From NCBI GenBank assembly GCA_934456435.1, contig CAKSHH010000011.1:1-64000 (forward strand): a stretch of 64,000 bases of DNA, written 5' to 3'. This document shows, piece after piece, positions 28,079 through 35,605 of the stretch. How positions within the stretch are numbered: the first letter of the stretch is position 1; the number at the start of each line of letters is the position of its first letter. The position numbers and the translations under genes are program-made. The stretch comes from an uncultured Eubacteriales bacterium (GTDB lineage: Bacteria > Bacillota > Clostridia > Oscillospirales > Acutalibacteraceae). The notes beneath the pieces are model-generated. The model saw only the letters and a program-made list of their open reading frames with translations, was not told the origin of the DNA and made no database searches.

Positions 28079-28993
28079 ATGGAATATGTGCTTGAAACCG
28101 ATGCGCTGACCAAACGCTATCGGAACTTTACCGCATTGGACGGACTGTCCATGCATATCCCGAAAGGGGCAATTTACGGCTTTGTCGGCAGGAACGGTGC
28201 CGGAAAAACCACGCTTATCCGCCTTATTTGCGGACTTCAGGAACCGACGCAGGGCGGCTACAAGCTCTACGGCGAGGAAAACACAAGCAAAAAAATCACG
28301 GCTGTACGCCGCCGAATGGGTGCAGTCGTTGAAACTCCGTCAATTTATTTGGATATGACGGCGCGCGAGAACATTCTTCAGCAGTATCAGGTGCTCGGCA
28401 TAAAGTCGAAAAACGGAGTTGAAGAGCTTTTGCATTTGGTCGGGCTGTCGGACACGGGAAAGAAAAAGGCTAAAAATTTCTCTCTCGGAATGCGTCAGCG
28501 TCTGGGAATAGCTGTGGCTTTGGCAGACGATCCAGACTTCTTAGTGCTTGATGAGCCCGTGAACGGCTTGGATCCGCAGGGCATAATCGAGATGCGCGAG
28601 CTTATTGTGAAGCTCAACAGGGAGCGCGGCATCACCGTACTTATTTCCAGCCATATTCTTGACGAGCTTGCACGTCTTGCGACTCATTACGGCTTTATCG
28701 ACGGCGGAAAAATGATAACGGAAATGAACGCCGAGGAGCTTAATGACCGCTGCCGAAAGTGCATAAGAATTGAGGTCAGCGATATTAAGATTCTTTCACA
28801 GGTTTTGGACAATATGAACGCCGAATATAAAATAATTGACGGACACAGGGCAGATGTCTATGCCGAACTGCCCGTTACAAGCTTTGTTATCGCGCTTGCG
28901 GACAAAAGCTGTACCGTTATCAGCATGAAAGAGCATGACGAAAGCTTGGAGAGCTTCTATATGAATCTGGTCGGAGGTGAGCGCAATGGGTAA
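28079..28993 (+). CDS. ABC transporter ATP-binding protein
   Basis: A 304-residue ATPase subunit: Walker A G-R-N-G-A-G-K-T-T, signature F-S-L-G-M-R-Q-R, Walker B F-L-V-L-D-E-P. The layout matches BcrA/lantibiotic-immunity-type exporters, in which a separate permease follows. The stop overlaps the permease start region. Confidence 0.9.
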   Translation: MEYVLETDALTKRYRNFTALDGLSMHIPKGAIYGFVGRNGAGKTTLIRLICGLQEPTQGGYKLYGEENTSKKITAVRRRMGAVVETPSIYLDMTARENILQQYQVLGIKSKNGVEELLHLVGLSDTGKKKAKNFSLGMRQRLGIAVALADDPDFLVLDEPVNGLDPQGIIEMRELIVKLNRERGITVLISSHILDELARLATHYGFIDGGKMITEMNAEELNDRCRKCIRIEVSDIKILSQVLDNMNAEYKIIDGHRADVYAELPVTSFVIALADKSCTVISMKEHDESLESFYMNLVGGERNG

Positions 28994-29816
28994 ATTGCTG
29001 AGAGCTGATTTTTCACGCTTGCGGCACGACCGCTCGTTTATTGTTCTGACTGCATTGATGGTTGCTTTCGGAGTGATCCTGCCGTTTATGCACTACATTG
29101 ACAACGTTCACAGCGGCGTTCCGTGGATGCTTGATTACAGTCTTTTTACTTACGCGTTTTTGGCGCCGATAGTGCTGTCTGTGCTGTCCGCAATGTTTGT
29201 CGGAAATGAGTACAGCAACGGAACGCTTCGCAATAAGATTATTGCAGGCAACAGGCGAAGCAGTATCTATCTTGCCAACCTGATTGTCTGCGGTTTTTCG
29301 GGAATTTTACTGTGTGTCGCTTTTATGGTTCCGCATATAGGATTCGGGCTTTTGCTTTCGGGTAAATTCGGTTCCGACCTCAAAACCGTTGTCTCATATA
29401 TCGGCTTAAGCTTTGCGCTGACGGTTGCATTCTCAGCGTTGTTCACGCTCGTTGCCATGCTGTGCCGAAGCAAGGCGCACACCGCCGCAGGCTGTGTTTT
29501 GCTTGTGTTTATACTGATTTTTTTAGGCATTTATATCACGTCTTCGCTCAATGAGCCGGAGTATTTGCCGGGTTATTCCTACACGGAAAACGGCGTAACG
29601 GTTGAAGAGCCGGAGACAAAGAATCCTAACTATGTCAGCGGCACAAAGCGCGAGGTGTACGAGTTTTTGCAGGACTTCACATCAGGCGGACAGGCGCTTC
29701 AGCTCGCGGATATGGAGGTGGAAAACACCGCACGGCTTGCAATATACGACGGCGTTATTCTGCTGATTTTCACAGCGTGCGGAATGATTGTATTCCGCCG
29801 CAAAGGCCTCAATTAA
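28986..29816 (+). CDS. ABC transporter permease (ABC-2 type)
   Basis: About 276 residues from ATG 28986, preceded by GGAGGTGAG. Six membrane segments and the N-E-Y-S-N-G-T-L-R motif place it in the ABC-2 permease family that pairs with the preceding ATPase. Such pairs export peptide antibiotics or move lipids. Substrate unknown. Confidence 0.88.
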   Translation: MGKLLRADFSRLRHDRSFIVLTALMVAFGVILPFMHYIDNVHSGVPWMLDYSLFTYAFLAPIVLSVLSAMFVGNEYSNGTLRNKIIAGNRRSSIYLANLIVCGFSGILLCVAFMVPHIGFGLLLSGKFGSDLKTVVSYIGLSFALTVAFSALFTLVAMLCRSKAHTAAGCVLLVFILIFLGIYITSSLNEPEYLPGYSYTENGVTVEEPETKNPNYVSGTKREVYEFLQDFTSGGQALQLADMEVENTARLAIYDGVILLIFTACGMIVFRRKGLN

Positions 29817-29823
29817 AAAGCTA

Positions 29824-29866
29824 AAGCGGCAAGGGACTGCACCGAATCTGTCAGCCCTTGCCGCTT
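29824..29866 (+). terminator. Intrinsic terminator after the ABC operon
   Basis: AAGCGGCAAGGG (29824-29835) pairs perfectly with CCCTTGCCGCTT (29855-29866). This is the last host feature on the plus strand. Confidence 0.8.
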
Positions 29867-29957
29867 CTTGCGTTCAATTCGTATTTACTTGTCCTGACTT
29901 GCATTTTTAGCGGTAATTTGCGGTAAAATGAAACAGATTAAGAAAGCCAAAAACAAG

Positions 29958-30001
29958 AAAAAAGCCCTATTTATCAACGTTTTCATTGATAAATAAGACT
30001 T
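29958..30001 (-). terminator. Terminator of the disrupted host tRNA transcript
   Basis: On the minus strand a 16-bp stem with only G-U wobbles (29986-30001 with 29962-29977) and a T-run lies just downstream of the tRNA 3'-end fragment at 30010-30022. It looks like the original terminator of the tRNA gene used for integration. Confidence 0.75.
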
Positions 30002-30009
30002 TCTGTAAG

Positions 30010-30022
30010 TGGTCGGAGTGAC
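30010..30022 (-). other. Putative attL: 3' end of a tRNA-Pro gene
   Basis: Minus-strand reading GTCACTCCGACCA equals the acceptor 3' strand, discriminator A and CCA of clostridial tRNA-Pro. The tRNA body is missing on the phage side (30023 up), as expected at the phage-host junction that keeps only the tRNA tail. The integrase stop is 75 bases away. Two TGACTGCAAC direct repeats (30071 and 30082) could be integrase arm sites. Confidence 0.6.
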
Positions 30023-30096
30023 CATATACAACTGTTAAAAACGGCTATAATGCGTTGTTTTCTAATGTGTTGACTGCAACGTGACTGCAACAGAGT

Positions 30097-31269
30097 TTAA
30101 ATTGCTATGTTTTGTTTTTCCATATACGATACAAATTTTGAAATACCGTCGTCCTTAAACTCGTTGAATGCATCACAATAAGTGTTAAGAGTTACCTTTA
30201 TATCGGTATGGCCGAGAAGTGTTTGAAGCACCTTAGGCGGCATTCCGGCCTCAATGCATCTTGTCGCATAAGTATGTCGGAGAGAGTGAAGAGAGACTTT
30301 ACCTTGCTGATTTTCATCAATAATGTTATATTTTGCGCAGGTGCGGGCAAATTGGAGGTTTATTTGAGACGTTGAAACAACCTTATCTTTCTTCCAATCC
30401 CAAAACAACAGATTATCGTTATTGGGTTTATATTCGTTTTCGATATATGCTTTTAAAAGTTCTACTGCTGCATCAGGTAAAGGAATTTTGCGGATTCCGG
30501 CATAGGTCTTTGTGGTTTCTCCAACTATCATACGCTCGTCACCACCACGGGTTAAAGATCGCCGAATGTTGATTGTTCGGAAGGGGAGGCTAACGTCGTT
30601 AATATCAAGAGCATTGATTTCTCCCATTCTCATACCGGTGAGCAGCATGAGCTTCATTTGGACGGTATATCGGATATCCTGAGTGTTAAGTATTTCAACA
30701 AACTTCTTTTGTTCATCAAGAGTCAGAGCACGCACCTTTTCTTTTTTTTGATTAGATTTAGGACATTTAATGCCGAACATCGGATCACGATTTATTAAGC
30801 CTCTGTTGATGGCTTCTTTAAAGCATCTTTTCAGCAATTCATAATCTTTGCGAATTACCGAATCAGAGTATGACGTTATAGTTTTTAAAAAAGCCTTTAT
30901 TTTTTCGGCGCTGACTTTTTGGATAGGAAGATCTGCAAGACAGGATTTTTCGAGTCGTTTATAAGTTCCGAGCTTGCGGTTATATGTGCTTGTTTTTATG
31001 ATGTTAAATTCTCTGTCATCTTCGATGAGTTGTTTTGTCAACGAGGCGACGGTAACCGAGCTTGGCTCGATATATTGACCTGTAAAGACTTCGGACTGCA
31101 AGGCGACAATTTTTTCGCGAACTTCTTTCTTAGTTTTGCCGTAGAGTGTATGGCGGCGGAGCTTGCCTGTTTCGGTTCGCCCGGTTGTAACTTGACCTAT
31201 CCACCTTTGCCGAGCTTCGGAATAATAAATCGTTCCCTCTCCGTTTCCGTTTTTACTCTTTTTAGCCAT
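30097..31269 (-). CDS. Tyrosine-type site-specific integrase
   Basis: About 390 residues from the ATG at 31269, preceded on the minus strand by GAAAGGAC. It has an N-terminal AP2-like DNA-binding segment (G-E-G-T-I-Y-Y), a SAM-like core-binding domain and a C-terminal catalytic domain with Arg in L-L-T-G-M-R-M-G-E, H-S-L-R-H-T and L-G-H-T-D ending at the nucleophilic Tyr in L-N-T-Y. It inserts and excises the prophage, apparently at a tRNA-Pro 3' end. Confidence 0.95.
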   Translation of the reverse strand: MAKKSKNGNGEGTIYYSEARQRWIGQVTTGRTETGKLRRHTLYGKTKKEVREKIVALQSEVFTGQYIEPSSVTVASLTKQLIEDDREFNIIKTSTYNRKLGTYKRLEKSCLADLPIQKVSAEKIKAFLKTITSYSDSVIRKDYELLKRCFKEAINRGLINRDPMFGIKCPKSNQKKEKVRALTLDEQKKFVEILNTQDIRYTVQMKLMLLTGMRMGEINALDINDVSLPFRTINIRRSLTRGGDERMIVGETTKTYAGIRKIPLPDAAVELLKAYIENEYKPNNDNLLFWDWKKDKVVSTSQINLQFARTCAKYNIIDENQQGKVSLHSLRHTYATRCIEAGMPPKVLQTLLGHTDIKVTLNTYCDAFNEFKDDGISKFVSYMEKQNIAI

Positions 31270-31370
31270 AAAAATAACCGTCCTTTCAAAAAATGGTTGC
31301 AAAAACCTGAGAAAGGCGGTATAATATAGCCACAGCCTTTCTTTTGGTGGTTCGAGAGATTGGATGTATT

Positions 31371-31403
31371 GCCGTTCGGTGTTCCAGCACCGGGCGGCGT
31401 TTT
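31371..31403. terminator. Hairpin upstream of toxIN, copy 1
   Basis: GCCGTTCGGTG (31371-31381) pairs with CACCGGGCGGC (31388-31398), then GTTTT. A near-identical hairpin ends toxN at 32266-32302, so the locus is flanked by related hairpins. Confidence 0.65.
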
Positions 31404-31524
31404 AAAGTTGATGAGATAGACATTGACACGCCTCTTTACAATGCGTACCATGTCAGGCTTGCATTTAATAAAAATACTAAAAGTATATAAAATTAAATAA
31501 ATTTTAAATATTTTAAAAATAATG

Positions 31525-31553
31525 TTGATTTTTTTAACAAAATTCGATATACT
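31525..31553 (+). promoter_or_regulatory. Promoter of the ToxI antitoxin RNA
   Basis: TTGATT (31525-31530), exactly 17 bases, TATACT (31548-31553), about 60 bases before the first ToxI repeat. Confidence 0.75.
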
Positions 31554-31615
31554 ATTGATGTGGAGTAATCCACATCATGTGAAATGAACACATTTTCTCT
31601 TCATTTCCACCAAGA

Positions 31616-31723
31616 GGAGAGCCTAAGCCTTAAGTTAGGACTAAAAAAAGCGGAGAGTCCACGCCGTAAGTTGGAACTTAAAAAAGCGGAGAGCCCATGC
31701 CGTAAGTTGGGACTTAAAAATGC
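31616..31723 (+). ncRNA. toxI: ToxI-type antitoxin RNA, three tandem 36-nt repeats
   Basis: Three head-to-tail 36-nt repeats (31616-31651, 31652-31687, 31688-31723) with the pattern GGAGAG..., CCGTAAGTT..., ACTTAAAAA..GC. They are followed at once by a terminator and then a ToxN gene. In type III toxin-antitoxin systems ToxN cuts the repeat RNA into single pseudoknots that inhibit it. Repeats 2 and 3 are nearly identical; repeat 1 is diverged. The repeat length and number fit known ToxI loci. Confidence 0.85.
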
Positions 31724-31748
31724 GAGATTTTTTTGTCTCGCTTTTTTT
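31722..31748 (+). terminator. Partial terminator between ToxI and toxN
   Basis: GCGAGA (31722-31727) pairs with TCTCGC, followed by seven T. Such terminators set the excess of antitoxin RNA over toxin mRNA in type III systems. Confidence 0.85.
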
Positions 31749-31763
31749 ATGCAAGAGGATATG

Positions 31764-32255
31764 ATGGAAAGATTAAGGATTTACAGAATTTCGGATAAAT
31801 ATGTTAATTATCTGCATGGTGTCGACAACAGGGTTCAGTTTAACAAGGGTGCAAAAAGACCTTATGTCGGTGTTGTTTTTAAATTCGGACGGCATGATTA
31901 TTTTGTTCCCATGGAATCTCCAAAGCCCAATCATGCCAATATTAAACCCGGCAAACACATTATGAAATTAGATAATGGAAAATTAGGTATGCTTGGATTT
32001 AACAATATGATTCCTGTACATAAAGATGCTTTAATCGAATACGATATTTCAAAGGAAAAAGATATGAAGTATAGAAACTTACTGCAAAGACAGATTTCAC
32101 TTTGTAATAAGAAAAAAGCGGACATATTGAACCATGCTCAGATGACATATTTTGATGTCACAAGTAAAACGAACAAATTTCTTGTTAAAATATCCTGCGA
32201 TTTTAAAAAATTAGAAAGAGCCTCAAAAAATTACAACAAAGATTATAAACGATAA
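31764..32255 (+). CDS. toxN: ToxN/AbiQ-family endoribonuclease toxin (type III TA)
   Basis: A 163-residue protein from ATG 31764, the Met best spaced from AGAGG; ATG 31749 and 31761 are in frame. The family motifs are visible: K-R-P-Y-V-G-V at 31-37, S-P-K-P-N-H at 52-57 and N-N-M-I-P-V at 80-85. ToxN enzymes cleave mRNA and are held by ToxI RNA; infection by another phage frees them and aborts growth. Located between integrase and repressor, the usual place for lysogenic cargo, it probably defends the lysogen. Confidence 0.9.
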   Translation: MERLRIYRISDKYVNYLHGVDNRVQFNKGAKRPYVGVVFKFGRHDYFVPMESPKPNHANIKPGKHIMKLDNGKLGMLGFNNMIPVHKDALIEYDISKEKDMKYRNLLQRQISLCNKKKADILNHAQMTYFDVTSKTNKFLVKISCDFKKLERASKNYNKDYKR

Positions 32256-32265
32256 TTTTGATTTT

Positions 32266-32302
32266 GTCGTTCGGTGTGCCAGCACCGAGCGGCGTTTTTT
32301 TT
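32266..32302. terminator. Terminator of toxN, hairpin copy 2
   Basis: GTCGTTCGGTG (32266-32276) pairs with CACCGAGCGGC (32283-32293), then eight T. Nearly identical to 31371-31403. Confidence 0.85.
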
Positions 32303-32305
32303 ATT

Positions 32306-33262
32306 TTAAATATTATCAACAATCTGATATCCTGCCTCATTTGCGGCGGAAACAATTTTTTGATAGTTTGTTGATTTACTGTTTTTCATTCGGGTGTATC
32401 CCGATAAAGACTTCGGGGCTAAATCGGGAAGATTTTGACATAGCCAAAGGTACTCAGCTTCAGCAAGTTTTGCGTTTGTCTTTTTAGTTACTTTAGCTTT
32501 GTAATATTCCTTTTCCTCTTTTGTCCTTAAATCATTAAACGGTCGGTTACTGTCTTTTATGATTTTTTTAAGCCTGCCGTCCATATCAAGATCATAATAG
32601 TTAGAAAAGCCTAAAAATGTATTACATTGAGGGCAATTTATTACTTTTAAATCATTCGGAAGAAGCGAAAACGAGGGGAAGCGGCGATCCTTGCCGCTCT
32701 TAGAATAAACTCTATTATTATAAATAGAGCAGTAAGGACAAAGGCGGCTTGCACTAAACCAAACTAAATCTTCGGTAATCTTAGAAATCTGTGGATTAGT
32801 CATTTGATTACCAAAGAATAAGTCAGGGTGGGCTTTTTTTATAAGTTCTAACTCTTTTTCAGCTTGTTCAAATTGTCCATCAGCCTGTAAATATTTTACA
32901 AGCCGAAGATAATCGTCCTTTTGATATGAAAAGTTGGAATGCGCCATGATTTCATTTGACTTTCTTAAACACGCTATAGCGAGATCCATTCTTCCGTTTC
33001 TTTTAAATTCAGTTGCCTTTCTTTGAAGAATGTATTCGATATTATCAACAGGAGAAGTTAATTCATGAAGCGGCTCATATGTCGGAACGGGGATACTCAT
33101 AATAGATTGAACAGTTGAAAAATCATATTCCTTTTTAATACTATTATTATTTTGAGAAAAGTTATTGCCACTTATATTTGGCGTCGTTGTTTTTGATTTT
33201 TGTTTTTGCTTTTGAAAAACAACTACTGCTACAACAATAGCTATGATAATCAATAAATACAT
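32306..33262 (-). CDS. Membrane-anchored protein with a zinc-ribbon-like segment
   Basis: A 318-residue protein. Residues 1-16 are one hydrophobic anchor (L-L-I-I-I-A-I-V-V-A-V-V-V-F); the middle is a helical repeat-like region (about 80-160); then C-P-Y-C and C-P-Q-C pairs about 45 residues apart suggest a zinc ribbon. Proteins like this recur in clostridial prophages beside ImmA and repressor genes. Function unknown; cargo linked to lysogeny is inferred from position. Confidence 0.6.
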   Translation of the reverse strand: MYLLIIIAIVVAVVVFQKQKQKSKTTTPNISGNNFSQNNNSIKKEYDFSTVQSIMSIPVPTYEPLHELTSPVDNIEYILQRKATEFKRNGRMDLAIACLRKSNEIMAHSNFSYQKDDYLRLVKYLQADGQFEQAEKELELIKKAHPDLFFGNQMTNPQISKITEDLVWFSASRLCPYCSIYNNRVYSKSGKDRRFPSFSLLPNDLKVINCPQCNTFLGFSNYYDLDMDGRLKKIIKDSNRPFNDLRTKEEKEYYKAKVTKKTNAKLAEAEYLWLCQNLPDLAPKSLSGYTRMKNSKSTNYQKIVSAANEAGYQIVDNI

Positions 33263-33276
33263 AAAATCACCCGTGA

Positions 33277-33678
33277 TTAACTTCTGTAATAATTAACCGC
33301 CTTGACTATAAATTCCTCAGTAACATTAAAATACTCAGCCAAATCCCAAGGTTCGGTGTAACCTTGTTCAAATGCGGCTTGTAGCTCGTCCTTCGGGATG
33401 AGCTTTTTTATTGCCCATTTATCAGCCTTGTACTCAGATTTTGCCTTGATATCAAAATCCGAATATCTGTTATAAAAGCTCCCTGTAACGCAATGACCGA
33501 GTTCATGAGCTAATCGTATCTTCTCATCTTTGGTGGAATTAAGTCCGAAGGGATCAATAGCAACTGCACAAGAACCGTCATTATTCATCAATGATAAAGA
33601 GTGCGTTTGCGGCAAATCAAAGGAATAAACGGGTATATGTTCCGCATCGGCGAGTTGGTACAACTCTAATAACTCCAT
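33277..33678 (-). CDS. ImmA/IrrE-family metallopeptidase
   Basis: A 133-residue protein with the zinc protease motif H-E-L-G-H (A-H-E-L-G-H-C) near residue 78. ImmA proteins cut the phage repressor encoded beside them to trigger induction. The start touches the stop of the repressor gene (1-base overlap), so the two are translated together. Confidence 0.9.
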   Translation of the reverse strand: MELLELYQLADAEHIPVYSFDLPQTHSLSLMNNDGSCAVAIDPFGLNSTKDEKIRLAHELGHCVTGSFYNRYSDFDIKAKSEYKADKWAIKKLIPKDELQAAFEQGYTEPWDLAEYFNVTEEFIVKAVNYYRS

Positions 33679-33992
33679 TATTTATTCTCCCTTTGTTTTA
33701 CATATTCGGCAAAGCGCTTGACTTCTTCATACATTTCATCGGTTATATTGTCCGCACCGTCAAAGAGGGCGAAGCGGATATCGTCGTCTGTAATTTTGGG
33801 CTTTGTTCCTCTTCCTAAAAGCTCATCAACGGTGACATTAAAGTATTCGGAGAGTTGTAAGAGCGTTTCGTAGCTTGCTTCTCTTTTATCGTTTTCATAA
33901 TTGCAGTATGCTTGTCGGCTTATTCCAAGATAATCAGCAACATCTTGCTGGGATAATCCTTTGGATTTTCTTATTTTCATAAGGGCTTCCAT
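33678..33992 (-). CDS. Prophage repressor, XRE/ImmR type
   Basis: A 104-residue protein with an N-terminal helix-turn-helix (L-S-Q-Q-D-V-A-D-Y-L-G-I-S-R-Q-A) and the acidic C-terminus of ImmR-type repressors. Divergent from the Cro-like gene. It should bind the three repeats at 34017-34158 and is the likely target of the ImmA peptidase. Confidence 0.9.
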   Translation of the reverse strand: MEALMKIRKSKGLSQQDVADYLGISRQAYCNYENDKREASYETLLQLSEYFNVTVDELLGRGTKPKITDDDIRFALFDGADNITDEMYEEVKRFAEYVKQRENK

Positions 33993-34010
33993 GTAACCAC
34001 CTCTACCTGT

Positions 34011-34038
34011 ATTATAGCAACAATATGAAACGTGTCAA
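34011..34038 (-). promoter_or_regulatory. Repressor promoter
   Basis: On the minus strand TTGACA (34033-34038), 16 bases, TATAAT (34011-34016). The first operator fills the spacer. Confidence 0.75.
34017..34033 (+). promoter_or_regulatory. Switch operator 1
   Basis: GCAACAATATGAAACGT, one of three copies of CAACRAWATGAAAC. It lies between the -35 and -10 of the repressor promoter. Confidence 0.65.
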
Positions 34039-34044
34039 GACTAT

Positions 34045-34060
34045 GCAACAAAATGAAACA
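34045..34060 (+). promoter_or_regulatory. Switch operator 2
   Basis: GCAACAAAATGAAACA, the second copy, upstream of the repressor promoter. Confidence 0.65.
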
Positions 34061-34106
34061 TAATTTTGTGCAAACTAACAAAAATTAAATAATTAGCAAC
34101 GAATTG

Positions 34107-34135
34107 TTGACAATAGCGGTAAAACGATATATAAT
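34107..34135 (+). promoter_or_regulatory. Early rightward (cro) promoter
   Basis: Consensus TTGACA (34107-34112), 17 bases, TATAAT (34130-34135). Strong; held off by repressor at the nearby operator. Confidence 0.85.
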
Positions 34136-34139
34136 GGTG

Positions 34140-34158
34140 TCAACGAAATGAAACGTTG
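34140..34158 (+). promoter_or_regulatory. Switch operator 3
   Basis: TCAACGAAATGAAACGTTG, the third copy, at the expected transcription start of the cro promoter. Confidence 0.65.
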
Positions 34159-34170
34159 GAGGTGATGAAC

Positions 34171-34392
34171 TTGAGAGAATATCTCGTCGAATTAAGAAAG
34201 AAGCACGATTTTTCGCAACAGGACGTTGCTGATTATGTCGGGATTTCAAGGCAATATTACAATGCCATAGAAAACGGAATCCGCCAAAAGAAGATGGACG
34301 TTACGCTGATAACTAAATTTGCAGATTTGTTTAAAACCTCTTTACAAAAAATATGCGACGCAGAATCAGCATGGCAAGACGCAAATCAGTAA
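34171..34392 (+). CDS. Cro-like XRE regulator
   Basis: About 73 residues with a helix-turn-helix (F-S-Q-Q-D-V-A-D-Y-V-G-I-S-R-Q-Y-Y) close to that of the repressor. I choose TTG 34171 because GGAGGTG (34158-34164) leaves six bases; ATG 34165 is too near. It is first in the early rightward operon and should oppose the repressor. Confidence 0.85.
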   Translation: MREYLVELRKKHDFSQQDVADYVGISRQYYNAIENGIRQKKMDVTLITKFADLFKTSLQKICDAESAWQDANQ

Positions 34393-34413
34393 ACGTAAGA
34401 ACAGGAGGAAAAC

Positions 34414-34578
34414 ATGAACAACAAAACTATACAGCAGCGTACTGAAGCTTTGCATGAGCAGTTTGAAACTCTGCGCCGAGAAACAAAAAAGAGCTATATA
34501 CAAGGCATACAGCTCGGACTGAGTATTTCAGCATTGATTATTTCTGTTATTGCTTTATCAATGCAATTATTGAGATGA
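34414..34578 (+). CDS. Small tail-anchored membrane protein
   Basis: A 54-residue protein: a charged N-terminal half followed by one C-terminal membrane helix (L-G-L-S-I-S-A-L-I-I-S-V-I-A-L). GGAGG precedes ATG 34414. Its tail overlaps the 3' end of the convergent gene at 34547-34849. No known function. Confidence 0.6.
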   Translation: MNNKTIQQRTEALHEQFETLRRETKKSYIQGIQLGLSISALIISVIALSMQLLR

Positions 34579-34849
34579 TTATAGCAATAATAGACAAAAA
34601 CAGCGGCAAGTAAAACTTTATTGCTGATTCTCGATGATAAAGTAAGTACATAACACCTTTGTCGCTGAGTTTATAGTATGTGTGTTCGTTGTTAGCAAAA
34701 TCAATTAAAGAATATTTGAATAGAAAAGCATATTTTCCTTTTTTCTCTTTATCAATGTTTATTCTTTTAATTTTTTTCATGCAAAGTATGCGCTTCATAA
34801 TTGCTATTTGTTGTTGTGTGAATCGTAAGTCTTGGTAAGGCGTTGGCAT
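34547..34849 (-). CDS. Small membrane protein, winged-helix-like N-terminus
   Basis: A 100-residue protein. Residues 8-70 contain a pattern resembling a helical DNA-binding fold ending in L-S-D-K-G-V-M-Y-L; residues 77-98 form a C-terminal membrane helix (L-F-L-S-I-I-A-I-I-I-S-I-I-A-L-I). Minus strand inside an otherwise plus-strand early region. Function unknown; probably expressed in the lysogen. Confidence 0.55.
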   Translation of the reverse strand: MPTPYQDLRFTQQQIAIMKRILCMKKIKRINIDKEKKGKYAFLFKYSLIDFANNEHTYYKLSDKGVMYLLYHRESAIKFYLPLFLSIIAIIISIIALIKQ

Positions 34850-34918
34850 TGTGAATTACCCCTTTCAAGGTGATTATATCAAAAACAAACGATAAATACA
34901 AGAACAAGAGGTGATAAC

Positions 34919-35230
34919 TTGAAATTTGAAATCAAAACGGTTGAGGTAGCAGACAATGCCGTACAAACTCGCATCTTCATTGACGGCGTAGACGTTACTA
35001 ATCGTATTAAGAAATTCACATTGAAGAAAGACGGCTCACCGTTGGAATTGTCTTTAACCATTTTAGGCGATATTGATGTTTTAATAGACAATTTGGAAAT
35101 GAGCGACATCAAAAATATTGATTCAACACAGTCTGAATATCAATATACTTTGAAAGAAAAGACACGATCAGAGCCAAGACGGAAACGATTGTTGAAAAGA
35201 TTGAAAGAAACAGTTGTGCATTACTTTTAA
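34919..35230 (+). CDS. Hypothetical early phage protein
   Basis: A 103-residue protein starting at TTG 34919 after GAGGTG. Beta-rich, no membrane segment, basic C-terminal tail (R-R-K-R-L-L-K-R-L-K). Not recognised. The last 120 bases overlap the convergent gene at 35109-35474, so one of the two ends may be less conserved. Confidence 0.5.
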   Translation: MKFEIKTVEVADNAVQTRIFIDGVDVTNRIKKFTLKKDGSPLELSLTILGDIDVLIDNLEMSDIKNIDSTQSEYQYTLKEKTRSEPRRKRLLKRLKETVVHYF

Positions 35231-35474
35231 ACTCAGGGTGCTTGTTTTCCAAGAACTCAATGCCCTTGTAACGAATAAAAGGTTCTGATAAATCAAAAAA
35301 TGCGTTACCTGCTTCACTTCGGCTATACGTTATTCCACCAATATATCCACGGTCAATACATTCACAAAGCTGTTCGGAATTATTAGTGCAATGTTCAGTC
35401 AAAGGCTGCTTATCAATAACGCACTTGATTATTTCACGCATCGTTTTTTCAAATTTTCTCGTATTTTTCTTCAT
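35109..35474 (-). CDS. Small membrane protein, minus-strand cargo
   Basis: A 121-residue protein from the ATG at 35474, behind AAAGGAGG. The N-terminal half is soluble (R-G-Y-I-G-G-I-T-Y-S-R-S, L-S-E-P-F-I-R-Y-K-G); one C-terminal membrane helix follows (L-F-L-S-I-F-S-T-I-V-S-V-L-A-L-I). Built like the gene at 34547-34849. Not recognised. Confidence 0.55.
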   Translation of the reverse strand: MKKNTRKFEKTMREIIKCVIDKQPLTEHCTNNSEQLCECIDRGYIGGITYSRSEAGNAFFDLSEPFIRYKGIEFLENKHPEFKSNAQLFLSIFSTIVSVLALIVSFLSKYIDIQTVLNQYF

Positions 35475-35605
35475 TATAATCAACCTCCTTTCGGAGCTGA
35501 TTATAGCACAAAACGAAGAAGAATTACAACAAAGTGAGAAAATTTCACATTACATGGCAATACAACCTTTATGAACCACCAAATACGAATCAAGGAGGCT
35601 AAAAA

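Noticed and set aside
31616..31723. Three direct repeats that might look like a small CRISPR array
   Set aside because: The 36-nt units are head to tail with no spacers, and are followed by a terminator and a ToxN gene. They are ToxI repeats.
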